This document shows positions 1 to 9,480 of a DNA stretch of 64,000 bases, one piece after another. The first letter of the stretch is position 1. Each line of letters opens with the position of its first letter. The notes beneath the pieces are model-generated. The model ran no database searches and was not told the origin of the DNA. It saw only the letters and a list, made by a program, of their open reading frames with translations. Where the stretch lies: contig JAHBZQ010000001.1 in assembly GCA_019635355.1 (NCBI GenBank), positions 2,604,001-2,668,000 on the forward strand, in the 5' to 3' direction. The translations under genes were made by a program, and so were the position numbers. The stretch comes from Rhizobacter sp. (GTDB lineage: Bacteria; Pseudomonadota; Gammaproteobacteria; Burkholderiales; Burkholderiaceae_C).

Positions 1-341
1 TCGTGCTGCTGCCGACCGAAACGCCGATCAACGTCAACACGGCCTCGCGGGAAGTCATCGCGTCGGTCATCCCCGGCCTCAACGTCGGCGACGCCGAGCG
101 CCTGATCCAGTACCGCCAGCGCACGCCCTTCAAGAAGCAGCAGGACCTGCTGGCGCAGTTGCCCGGCGTGGCGGCCGACAAGATCGGCAGGGTCTCCATC
201 GCCACCAACTACTTCGAAGTACGCGGCCGCTTGCGCCTGAACGACCGTGTGCTGGAGCAGCGCTCGCTCATCGAACGAAACGCGCGGACCATCACGGTGC
301 TCAGCACCGAACGCATCAACTCGACCGACCGCGAGCGCTGA
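1..341 (+). CDS. gspK: Type II secretion minor pseudopilin GspK (C-terminal part, cut by window start)
   Basis: This is the C-terminal 110 or so residues of GspK, the large minor pseudopilin that sits at the tip of the type II secretion pseudopilus with GspI and GspJ. The reading frame (codons starting at base 3) is open to the left edge, so the true start lies outside the window. The visible part has the INVNTASREVIASVIPGL helix-hairpin-helix-like stretch followed by a 'DAERLIQYRQRTPF' segment, typical of the T2SSK family, and ends with the usual basic tail. It is followed after about 100 bases by gspL and the rest of the operon, which confirms the assignment. The gap before gspL shows no clear terminator. 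Confidence 0.9.
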   Translation, partial: VLLPTETPINVNTASREVIASVIPGLNVGDAERLIQYRQRTPFKKQQDLLAQLPGVAADKIGRVSIATNYFEVRGRLRLNDRVLEQRSLIERNARTITVLSTERINSTDRER

Positions 342-442
342 ATGCCAGTTGCAGGAATCACTACAACAAAGCGCCGCAAGCTGTTGATTCGGGTAGGTTT
401 GTACGGTCGTGCAGTTTTAATTCCGTTACTCTCGCACCCTGT

Positions 443-1696
443 ATGAGCACGCTCGTCGTCCAGATCCCACCGCGCCCGCGCCTGCAGGCCCGTGAAGCCG
501 CGCCCGCTCCCGAGGGTGGCCTCAGCACCGAGTACGACTATGTGCTGACGCCCGACGGCCTCGCCACGTCGGCCCAGGGCCGCGCCCCCGTGGCCCTGGT
601 GCCCAAGGCGGCCAGCGCCGTCGCCGTGCTGGCCGATGCCGACGTGAGCTGGCACCGCATCACCCTGCCCAAGGCCCCCGCGGCTCGCTTGCAGGCCGCG
701 CTGGTCGGCGTGCTCGAAGACGCCTTGCTCGAAGAAGCTGCCACCGTGCACATCGCCGTGGCGCCGGGCGCCAGCGCCGGCGAGCCCACCTGGGTGGCGG
801 TCGTCGACCGCGCCTGGCTGACCGCCGAGCTGGCCACGCTGGAAAAGGCCAACATCTTCATCGACCGCGTCGTGCCGATGTCGTGGCCCGACGAGCCGCC
901 CTCCGGTCACTTCGCCGAGCTGGGCGACCCGTCCCAAGGTGCCACGCTGACCTGGGCCCACCCCGAGGGCGTGGCCCAGATGAACCTGCAGGGCACGCTC
1001 GCCCGCTCGCTGCTGCCCAACCCGCTGCCCGAAGGCGCCCGCTGGAGCGCGACGCCGGCCACCGCCGCCGCCGCCGAACGCTGGCTCGGCGTGCCCATGA
1101 CGGTGATGGACTGGCCCCAGCGCGCCCTCCAGGCCTCGCGCTCGCTGTGGAACCTGCGCCAGTTCACCCTCGCCCGCAAGAACCGCGGCACGCGTGCCCT
1201 GCGCGACCTGTGGCGCCAGTTCCTCACGCCAGCCTGGAAGCCGGCCCGCTACGGTCTTGCCACGCTCGTCGTGGTGCAGCTCATCGGCCTCAACCTCTGG
1301 GCCGGCCACCAGAGCCGCACCATGAAGGCCAAGCGCGATGCGATGGTCACGCTGCTGAAGCAGGCCCACCCGCACGTCTCGGGCGTGCTCGATGCTCCGG
1401 TGCAAATGCGCCGCGAGACCGACACGCTGCGCGCCGCCGCGGGCATTCCCGGCGAAACCGACCTCGAGCCCATGTTGCAAGCTGCCGCCAATGCCTGGCC
1501 GGGCGACCGCCCGCCCGTTGACAACCTGCGCTTCGAACCGGGCCGCCTCACGCTGTCGGCCGCGGGCTGGAACCCCGACCAGATCGAGCAGTTCCGCAAC
1601 CAGCTGCGCCCGCGCGGCTGGCAAGTCGATGCCCGCGACGGCACCCTCACCTTGAGCCGTGCCCCCGCCGGCCTTGCCGCAGGAAAGCCGCTGTGA
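443..1696 (+). CDS. gspL: Type II secretion inner-membrane platform protein GspL
   Basis: GspL of 417 residues, the bitopic protein that links the cytoplasmic ATPase GspE to the inner-membrane platform. The first ~250 residues form the cytoplasmic actin-like part, which is rich in Ala and Pro here and poorly conserved in sequence. One hydrophobic segment at about residues 270-290 (ATLVVVQLIGLNLWAG) is the membrane anchor, and the remaining ~125 residues are the periplasmic ferredoxin-like domain, with the family-typical 'LTLSAAGW' strand. The ATG at 443 has no strong Shine-Dalgarno. The stop overlaps the gspM start by four bases (GTGA). The assignment rests on domain architecture plus position between gspK and gspM. 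Confidence 0.9.
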   Translation: MSTLVVQIPPRPRLQAREAAPAPEGGLSTEYDYVLTPDGLATSAQGRAPVALVPKAASAVAVLADADVSWHRITLPKAPAARLQAALVGVLEDALLEEAATVHIAVAPGASAGEPTWVAVVDRAWLTAELATLEKANIFIDRVVPMSWPDEPPSGHFAELGDPSQGATLTWAHPEGVAQMNLQGTLARSLLPNPLPEGARWSATPATAAAAERWLGVPMTVMDWPQRALQASRSLWNLRQFTLARKNRGTRALRDLWRQFLTPAWKPARYGLATLVVVQLIGLNLWAGHQSRTMKAKRDAMVTLLKQAHPHVSGVLDAPVQMRRETDTLRAAAGIPGETDLEPMLQAAANAWPGDRPPVDNLRFEPGRLTLSAAGWNPDQIEQFRNQLRPRGWQVDARDGTLTLSRAPAGLAAGKPL

Positions 1697-2208
1697 CCCG
1701 CCCCGCCGCCAAACTTCCCGCCCCGATCCAGGCCTTGCGCACCGAGGCGCTGCAGCGCTGGGCTGCCATGCCGCCGCGCGAGCGCATGGGCCTCACGCTC
1801 GCCGGCATCGCCATCGGCATCGCCATCGTCTGGATGATCGGCGTCGCGCCCGCGCTGCGCACCCTGCGCGAAGCGCCCGCGCAGATCGACTCGCTCGACC
1901 TGCAACTGCAGGCCATGCAGCGCATGGCCACCGAAGCGCGCGACCTGCGCGGCGCCGCCCCGGTGCCTGCCACGCAGGCCGCACAGGCCTTGAAGTCGGC
2001 GACCGACCGGCTGGGCGACAAAGGCAAGCTCGCGGTGATGGGTGACCGCGCCACCCTCACACTCAGCGGGGTGACCGGCGAAGCCCTGCGCGCCTGGTTG
2101 ACCGAAGCCCGCAGCGGCGCACGGGCCCGCCCCGTGGAAGCGCAGCTGACGCGCGGCCCGCAAGGCTATGCCGGCACGCTCGTGGTGAGCCTGGGAGGGG
2201 GCAACTGA
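1693..2208 (+). CDS. gspM: Type II secretion protein GspM
   Basis: GspM of 171 residues, partner of GspL in the inner-membrane platform. A cytoplasmic N-terminus containing the common 'MPPRERMGL' motif precedes one transmembrane helix (about residues 34-54, IAIGIAIVWMIGVAPALR). A periplasmic helix and ferredoxin-like domain follow. The GTG start at 1693 overlaps the gspL stop, with AGGAAAG upstream as ribosome site. The stop overlaps the gspN ATG as TGATG, so translation of L, M and N is probably coupled. Confidence 0.9.
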   Translation: MTRPAAKLPAPIQALRTEALQRWAAMPPRERMGLTLAGIAIGIAIVWMIGVAPALRTLREAPAQIDSLDLQLQAMQRMATEARDLRGAAPVPATQAAQALKSATDRLGDKGKLAVMGDRATLTLSGVTGEALRAWLTEARSGARARPVEAQLTRGPQGYAGTLVVSLGGGN

Positions 2209-3107
2209 TGGCCGTCGTTCGCAAACCCGCCCGCCGCGGCTTGCGCCGCCGCTTCGCGTCGAGCGCCGTGCCCACGCAGTGGCAAGAGTCGTCATACGCC
2301 GAGATCGCCTGGGAAAAGTCGCGCAGCGCGGCCACCCGCTGGGCGGTGTTCGGCGCCTTGCTGGGCGTGCTCTTCGGGCTCGTGCTCTTCGCGCCCGCTG
2401 CGTGGCTCGCCAGCGCCGTGGCCAGTGCCACCGGCCAGCGGGTGTTGCTCTCCGACGCCCGCGGCACCGTGTGGTCGGGCAGTGCCATCGCCGTGCTCAC
2501 CGGCGGCCCCGGCAGCCGCGACGCCAGCTCGCTGCCCGGCCGCCTGGAATGGACGCTGCGGCTCAAGGGCCTCGGCTTCGAGCTGCGCGCGCGGCACGCC
2601 TGTTGCCTCAACGACACCGTGAGCGTGCTCCTCAAACCGGGCCTCGGCCGCATGTCGGTCGAGCTGGCCCCCAAACCCGACTGGATCGGCCAGTGGCCGG
2701 GCGCCTTCCTCGGCGGCCTGGGCACGCCGTGGAACACGCTGCAGCTCGGCGGCTCGCTGCGCCTCATGTCTTCGGGCCTCAAGATGGAGCTGGTGCAGGG
2801 CCGCTGGATCGTCGACGGCTCGGCCGAGATCGACATGCTGCAGGCCTCGTCGCGCGTGTCCACGCTCGAGCCGCTCGGCAGCTACCGCTTCAGCCTGATC
2901 GGCGCAGCCGGCGGCTCGTCGCAACTGCGCCTGTCCACGCTCGAAGGTGCGTTGCAACTCAATGGAGAAGGCACCGCCGGCCCCAACGGCGTGCGCTTCC
3001 GCGGCGAAGCGCGCGCCGCCACCGAAGCCGATGAATCCGCGCTGAACAACCTGCTCAACATCATCGGCCGGCGCAACGGCGCCGTGTCAGTCATTTCGAT
3101 CGGATAA
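2208..3107 (+). CDS. gspN: Type II secretion protein GspN
   Basis: GspN of 299 residues, an accessory type II secretion protein found in a subset of systems, including Burkholderiales and Xanthomonadales. A basic cytoplasmic N-terminus of about 40 residues precedes one transmembrane helix (about residues 46-70, WAVFGALLGVLFGLVLFAP), and a ~225-residue periplasmic domain follows with the T2SSN pattern 'GTVWSG' near the start. It starts with the last base of the gspM stop and ends two bases before gspD. Its exact role is not established in the family. Confidence 0.85.
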   Translation: MAVVRKPARRGLRRRFASSAVPTQWQESSYAEIAWEKSRSAATRWAVFGALLGVLFGLVLFAPAAWLASAVASATGQRVLLSDARGTVWSGSAIAVLTGGPGSRDASSLPGRLEWTLRLKGLGFELRARHACCLNDTVSVLLKPGLGRMSVELAPKPDWIGQWPGAFLGGLGTPWNTLQLGGSLRLMSSGLKMELVQGRWIVDGSAEIDMLQASSRVSTLEPLGSYRFSLIGAAGGSSQLRLSTLEGALQLNGEGTAGPNGVRFRGEARAATEADESALNNLLNIIGRRNGAVSVISIG

Positions 3108-3109
3108 GC

Positions 3110-5386
3110 ATGAAAAATGCACCCCTCCACAAGTCGCTGCGACCGCTCGCCGCAGCACTTGCCGCCGTGCTGCTCGGCACGACGATCCTGCCGCCGCTGG
3201 CCTACGCGCAAGCGCGCGAATCGCGCTTCAAGGGCGAACCCGTCACGCTGAACTTCGTGAACGCCGAGATCGAAGGTGTGTCGCGTGCGATGGGGGCGAT
3301 CCTCAAGCAGCAGTTCGTCGTCGACCCGCGCGTGAAGGGCACGATCACGCTCTACAGCGAAGAGCCACTGTCGCCGCGCGAGGCTTACCTCAACTACCTC
3401 GCCGCACTGCGTGGCCTGGGCTTCACGGTGGTCGAGTCGGGCGGTCTCTTCAAGGTGGTGCCGGAAGCCGACGCGAAGCTGCAGTCGAGCACCGTCTCGG
3501 TGGGCGGCGTGGCGCGCCAGGGCGACCAGGTGCTCACGCAGATCTTCAAGCTGAGCCACGAGAACGCCAACAACCTGGTGCCGGTGCTGCGCCCGCTGAT
3601 CAGCCCCAACAACACCATCAACGCCAACCCCGGCAACAACACGCTCGTCATCACCGACTACGCCGACAACCTGGCGCGCATCGCGAAGATCATCGCGGCG
3701 ATGGACACACCGAGCGCCGGTGACGTCGAGATCATCACGCTCAAGCATGCAGTGGCGGCCGACGTGGCCACGCTGGTGCAGCGCCTGAGCGACGGCGGCT
3801 CCACCGCGGGCGCGCCGGGCGTGCCCAGCATGGGCGCCGCCACCTCGTCGGTGATGGTCGACCCACGCAGCAATGCGCTGATCGTGCGCGCCTCCACGCC
3901 AGCGCGCATGGCCAGCATCAAGGCCATCGTCGAGAAGCTCGACCGGCCGACCACGGGCGACAACCCGATGGGCAACATCTACGTCGTCTACCTGAGGAAC
4001 GCCGACGCGACCCGACTGGCCACCGTGCTGCGCGCGGCGTACAGCGCCGGCAGCACCTCCACCAGCGGCGGAGGCGGCCTCGGCGGCGGTGGTGCTGCAG
4101 CGCAGCCCCAGGCCCCGGCCAACGTGGGGATCGGCGGGCAGGCGGCGGGCGGCAACACCGGCGGCCAAAGTGCCGCCGCGGCCAGCCCCATCACCCCTGC
4201 AGCGGCGGTCTCGACCGGCGGCATGATCCAGGCCGACCCGGCCACCAACTCGCTCATCATCACCGCGCCCGAGCCGGTGTACCGCCAGCTGCGCGCCGTG
4301 ATCGACCAGCTCGACTCGCGCCGCGCGCAGGTCTACATCGAAAGCATGATCGTCGAGGTGGTCGGCAACAACGCCGCCGACTTCGGCTTCCAGTGGCAGG
4401 GCCTCTCTGGCAAGGAAGGCGACAAGGTCGGTGTGGTCGGCGGCACGAACTTCGGCACCACCGGCAACCTGCTCGGCATCACCGCCGCACTGGCCGGTGG
4501 CTCCGTCACCAGTGCCAGCGCCTCGCTGTTGGGCGAAGGCCTCAACATCGGCATCATCAAGGACTTCGCCGGCACCTATGGCCTCGCCGCCATCGCACGC
4601 TTCCTGCAGAGCCAGACCAACACCAACATCGTCTCCACGCCGAACCTGATCACGCTCGACAACGAAGAAGCGAAGATCATCGTCGGCAGCAACGTGCCCT
4701 TCATCACCGGCCAGTTCACCAACACCGGCACCGCCACGACCAACCCGTTCCAGACGGTCGAGCGCAAGGACGTCGGCATCACGCTGCGCATCAAGCCGCA
4801 GATCGGCGAGACGGGCACCGTGCGCATGACGATCTACCAGGAGTCGTCGAGCCTCAGCCGCGATGTGGCGCCCGGCACCACCAACGCCGGCCCGACCACC
4901 AACAAGCGCTCGATCGAGTCGAACGTGGTCGTCGACGACGGCCAGATCATCGTGCTCGGCGGCCTGATCGAAGACCGCTTCGAGGAAACGAAGAACAAGG
5001 TGCCGCTGCTGGGCGACATCCCCTTGATCGGCGCCCTCTTCCGCAGCGAGACGCGCGAGAAGCGCCGCACCAACCTGATGGTGTTCCTGCGCCCGGTGGT
5101 GATGCGCGACGGCCCGTCCGTCAACAACTTCTCCCTCGACCGCTACGACCTGATCCGCGCCACGCAGAAAGACGCACAACCCGGCTACAGCATCGTGCTG
5201 CCCAACGGCGCGCCGGTGGTGCCGCCGCTGCGCTCGCCGCAGGACAGCGAAGCGTCGCGACGCCTGCGCGAGTCGGCACCCGCCACGCCACCGCCCGCGT
5301 CGACGCCGCCCCAACCGGTGCCGCCGCCGCTCGTCTCGCCGCCTGCAGGGGCCTCCGCTCCGTCGGCCACGCCGCGCACGAACTGA
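3110..5386 (+). CDS. gspD: Type II secretion outer-membrane secretin GspD
   Basis: Secretin of 758 residues that forms the outer-membrane channel. A signal peptide of about 34 residues (cleavage near 'PPLAYAQA') is followed by the N0 domain ('VTLNFVNAEIEGVSRAMG'), then N1-N3 domains. N3 contains a long Gly/Ala/Ser-rich insertion at about residues 315-365. The C-terminal secretin domain carries the family signature 'VPLLGDIPLIGALFRS' near residue 635. The last ~60 residues are Pro-rich with no recognisable S-domain, so the pilotin question is open. The gene starts two bases after gspN and is followed by gspE. Confidence 0.95.
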   Translation: MKNAPLHKSLRPLAAALAAVLLGTTILPPLAYAQARESRFKGEPVTLNFVNAEIEGVSRAMGAILKQQFVVDPRVKGTITLYSEEPLSPREAYLNYLAALRGLGFTVVESGGLFKVVPEADAKLQSSTVSVGGVARQGDQVLTQIFKLSHENANNLVPVLRPLISPNNTINANPGNNTLVITDYADNLARIAKIIAAMDTPSAGDVEIITLKHAVAADVATLVQRLSDGGSTAGAPGVPSMGAATSSVMVDPRSNALIVRASTPARMASIKAIVEKLDRPTTGDNPMGNIYVVYLRNADATRLATVLRAAYSAGSTSTSGGGGLGGGGAAAQPQAPANVGIGGQAAGGNTGGQSAAAASPITPAAAVSTGGMIQADPATNSLIITAPEPVYRQLRAVIDQLDSRRAQVYIESMIVEVVGNNAADFGFQWQGLSGKEGDKVGVVGGTNFGTTGNLLGITAALAGGSVTSASASLLGEGLNIGIIKDFAGTYGLAAIARFLQSQTNTNIVSTPNLITLDNEEAKIIVGSNVPFITGQFTNTGTATTNPFQTVERKDVGITLRIKPQIGETGTVRMTIYQESSSLSRDVAPGTTNAGPTTNKRSIESNVVVDDGQIIVLGGLIEDRFEETKNKVPLLGDIPLIGALFRSETREKRRTNLMVFLRPVVMRDGPSVNNFSLDRYDLIRATQKDAQPGYSIVLPNGAPVVPPLRSPQDSEASRRLRESAPATPPPASTPPQPVPPPLVSPPAGASAPSATPRTN

Positions 5387-5401
5387 TCGGCCGAGACACA
5401 C

Positions 5402-6823
<1,422 letters not shown>

Positions 6824-6839
6824 GCAGGAGTAAGGCTCG

Positions 6840-8054
6840 GTGCCCGCCTACAAGTTCGAAGCGCTCAACGCCGCCGGCAAGACGACGACCGGCCTGGTCG
6901 AGGCCGACAACCTCAAGGCCGCACGCTCGCAGCTGCGGGCGCAGGCACTGGTGCCGCTCGACGTCACGCAGGTGGCCTCGGCCGGCACCCAGACGAAAGG
7001 CCTCAACCTCTCGCGCAAGGTGTTCAGCTCGACCAGCCTCGCGGTCTGGACCCGCCAGCTCGCCGGCCTCGTCGGCGCCGGACTGCCGCTGGAGCGCGCC
7101 CTCACCGCCCTGAGCGACGAAGCCGAAGACCCGAAGCAGCGTGAGCTCGTGGCCCACCTGCGCAGCGAGGTCAACGGTGGCTCGCCCTTTGCGCGCGCGC
7201 TCGGCAGCATGCCGCGCGAGTTCGATGACGTGTACCGCGGCGTGGTCGCGGCCGGTGAGCAAAGTGGCGCGCTCGGCACCGTGCTCGAAAAACTGGCCGA
7301 TGACCTGGAAGGGCGCCAGCAGCTCAAGGCCAAGCTGATCGGCGCCACGCTGTACCCCGCCATCGTGTCGCTGATCGCCGTCGTGATCGTGATCTTTCTC
7401 GTCACCTATGTGGTGCCGCAGGTGGCCTCGGTGTTCACCAACTCGAAGCGCGCCCTGCCCGCGCTGACGGTGGCGATGCTCGCCATCAGCGCCTTCGTGC
7501 GCAACTACGGCTGGTTCATGCTGCTGGCGCTGATCGGCGGCGGCATCGGCCTGAAGCTGATGCTGCGCAACGAGGTGTTCCGCGAGCAGTTCGACGCGTC
7601 GATGCTCACCGTGCCGCTCATCGGCAAGCTGGCGCGCGGCTACAACGCGGCGCGCTTCTCCGGCACGTTGGCCATGCTGGCCGGTGCCGGCGTTCCCATC
7701 CTGAAAGCCCTGCAGGCGGCGGCCGAAACACTCTCCAACCGTGCGATGCGCGCCGACGCGATGGATGCACTGGTGCAGGTGCGTGAAGGCGCGCCGCTCG
7801 CCTCTGCGCTCGCCGGCAAGAAGCGCTTCCCCGGGATCATCGCGATGTTCGCCCGCCTGGGCGAACAGACCGGCCAGCTGCCGCGCATGCTGGAACGCGC
7901 CGCCACGCAGACGAGCACCGAGGTGCAACGCCGCGCGCTGGCGATGGCCACGATCCTCGAGCCCTTGCTCATCGTCGTGATGGGGGCGGTGGTGATGCTG
8001 ATCGTGCTCGCAGTGCTGATGCCGATCATTCAGCTCAACACCTGGGTCAAGTAG
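6840..8054 (+). CDS. gspF: Type II secretion platform protein GspF
   Basis: Polytopic inner-membrane protein of 404 residues, the PilC-like core of the secretion platform. Two homologous T2SSF domains are visible ('LAVWTRQLAGLVGAGLPLERAL' near residue 62 and 'FSGTLAMLAGAGVPILKAL' near 272). Three membrane helices are visible: about residues 170-195, 220-245, and a C-terminal one ending in 'VLAVLMPIIQLNTWVK'. It uses a GTG start at 6840, chosen because GGAG lies at proper spacing upstream and MPAYKFEALN is the usual family N-terminus. It is the last gene of this operon in the window. Confidence 0.95.
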   Translation: MPAYKFEALNAAGKTTTGLVEADNLKAARSQLRAQALVPLDVTQVASAGTQTKGLNLSRKVFSSTSLAVWTRQLAGLVGAGLPLERALTALSDEAEDPKQRELVAHLRSEVNGGSPFARALGSMPREFDDVYRGVVAAGEQSGALGTVLEKLADDLEGRQQLKAKLIGATLYPAIVSLIAVVIVIFLVTYVVPQVASVFTNSKRALPALTVAMLAISAFVRNYGWFMLLALIGGGIGLKLMLRNEVFREQFDASMLTVPLIGKLARGYNAARFSGTLAMLAGAGVPILKALQAAAETLSNRAMRADAMDALVQVREGAPLASALAGKKRFPGIIAMFARLGEQTGQLPRMLERAATQTSTEVQRRALAMATILEPLLIVVMGAVVMLIVLAVLMPIIQLNTWVK

Positions 8055-8123
8055 AGCCTCCAGTCGCTTCGCTGCCGCCTTGCAGGCCGCGCTGGGCCAG
8101 CGGCCCAGCTCCTCGCCAGGCGC

Positions 8124-8144
8124 CGACAGTCCACTGGACTGTCG
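8124..8144. repeat. Perfect 10-bp inverted repeat (possible dispersed palindromic element)
   Basis: Two perfectly complementary 10-base arms, CGACAGTCCA and TGGACTGTCG, are separated by a single C. The palindrome lies 70 bases after gspF within GC-rich sequence that does not look coding. No T-tract follows, so it is not a classical intrinsic terminator. Sequences of this style occur as dispersed intergenic repeats in related genomes; that is recollection, not something shown here, and only one copy was seen in this window. Confidence 0.6.
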
Positions 8145-8240
8145 ACGTCCCGGCTCGGCCCCCGAGGGGCGCCGCCCTGAGGACCGGCGGATCCGGATCC
8201 TTGGGCGTGGCTCGATCTCGCCTGGCTTCGCCGGTGATCG

Positions 8241-8257
8241 TTGGCACGGTGTTTGCG
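8241..8257 (+). promoter_or_regulatory. Sigma-54 (RpoN) promoter
   Basis: TTGGCACG, four bases (GTGT), then TTGC match the RpoN consensus (TGGCACG-N4-TTGC) at all core positions. The invariant GG (8243-8244) and GC (8255-8256) are exactly ten bases apart. Transcription would start near 8268, giving an ~84-base leader before the AAA+ ATPase gene at 8352. No enhancer-binding-protein site was identified upstream. It faces away from gspF and into the ATPase and VgrG genes. Confidence 0.75.
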
Positions 8258-8351
8258 AAGAACTGCGCAGGAATTCGGGTTGTTATTGATGGCTAGACGA
8301 CAGCGTCGTTTGCTTCAATAAAACCGACGGTTTGCGTTTTCTGGAGGTTGT

Positions 8352-9353
8352 ATGAGCGCATCCAAGGACCTGGTCACCGTGTCGGCTCGGGGCGGCAGCA
8401 TCCCGATCGCCCGCATGCGCAGCCTTTACCGGGTCGACGAAGTCGGTCGCAAGCTCGACAAGCTGCCCGAGAAGGAGCACGAGCACCTGCGCTCTACCTA
8501 CGAGCGCATGCTGGAGAAGGGGCCTGAGCGCTTTCAGGTCAAACCGTCGGGCCTGCCGGCGATGGACCACCTCTACGACGACCTGCCCAATTTTTCGGAC
8601 GTGCTCGACGATGTGAAGCGGCAGATCGCGCTGTGCGAAGACAGCCGCGATGCGCTCGAGATCACGCCGCTGCTGCTGCTCGGCCCACCGGGCGTCGGCA
8701 AGACGCATTTCGCGCGCGAACTCTCCAAGCTGCTCGGCACTGGCATGGGCTTCATCTCGATGAGCTCCCTCACGGCGGGCTGGGTGCTGTCGGGCGCGTC
8801 GAGCCAGTGGAAAGGCGCGCGGCCCGGCAAGGTGTTCGAGACGCTTGTCGACGGCCAGTACGCCAACCCCGTGCTCGTGGTCGACGAGATCGACAAGGCC
8901 GGTGGCGAACACGCCTACGACCCGCTCGGCGCGCTCTACAGCCTGCTCGAGCACGACACGGCGGGAAGCTTTACCGACGAATTTGCCGAGGTGCCCATCG
9001 ATGCGAGCCAGGTCATCTGGGTGGCCACCGCCAACGACGGCCGCAGCATCCCCGAACCCATCCTCAACCGGATGAACGTCTACGAGGTGCAGGCCCCGGA
9101 TCGCGATGCCGCACGCCACATCGCCACCAAGCTCTACCGCAGCATCCGCGCCGACCACGATTGGGGCAGCCGCTTCGCCCCCGAGCCGGCGAGCGACGTG
9201 CTCGACCGCATGAGCGAGATGGCCCCGCGCGAGATGCGCCGCGCCTGGATGACCGCCTTCGGCAACGCCAAACTCGCGCGTCGCGACCGTGTCGACGTGG
9301 CCGACCTGCCCGACGCCGGCTTCAAGAAATCCAGCATCGGATTCGTGCAGTAA
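8352..9353 (+). CDS. Stand-alone Lon-like AAA+ ATPase
   Basis: Protein of 333 residues carrying only the AAA+ module of the Lon/ClpX kind. Walker A GPPGVGKT lies at about residues 111-118, Walker B 'VLVVDEIDK' near 175-183, sensor 1 'VIWVATAND' near 220 and a presumed arginine finger in 'PILNRM' near 240. The Lon N-terminal domain and the Ser-Lys peptidase domain are absent, and the protein ends soon after the sensor-2 lid. It could be a remodelling ATPase with a separate partner. An optimal GGAGG site precedes the ATG, and a sigma-54 promoter lies about 105 bases upstream. Substrate unknown. It is followed by vgrG after 127 bases. Confidence 0.75.
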   Translation: MSASKDLVTVSARGGSIPIARMRSLYRVDEVGRKLDKLPEKEHEHLRSTYERMLEKGPERFQVKPSGLPAMDHLYDDLPNFSDVLDDVKRQIALCEDSRDALEITPLLLLGPPGVGKTHFARELSKLLGTGMGFISMSSLTAGWVLSGASSQWKGARPGKVFETLVDGQYANPVLVVDEIDKAGGEHAYDPLGALYSLLEHDTAGSFTDEFAEVPIDASQVIWVATANDGRSIPEPILNRMNVYEVQAPDRDAARHIATKLYRSIRADHDWGSRFAPEPASDVLDRMSEMAPREMRRAWMTAFGNAKLARRDRVDVADLPDAGFKKSSIGFVQ

Positions 9354-9480
9354 CCCCCTGCTCCAGGGGGCCGCATTCCATCCCTCTTCCAGGGGGCTGT
9401 AACGCTTTGTGTGCCGCATGCCGCGACGAAGCCGGCGCTGCAAAATTCCCGCTCGAAATCGGCACAGGGAAGACACAAGA

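Noticed and set aside
9409..9480. Longer vgrG start (GTG at 9409)
   Set aside because: Adds 24 Arg/Cys-rich residues not typical of VgrG; the ATG at 9481 gives the usual N-terminus.
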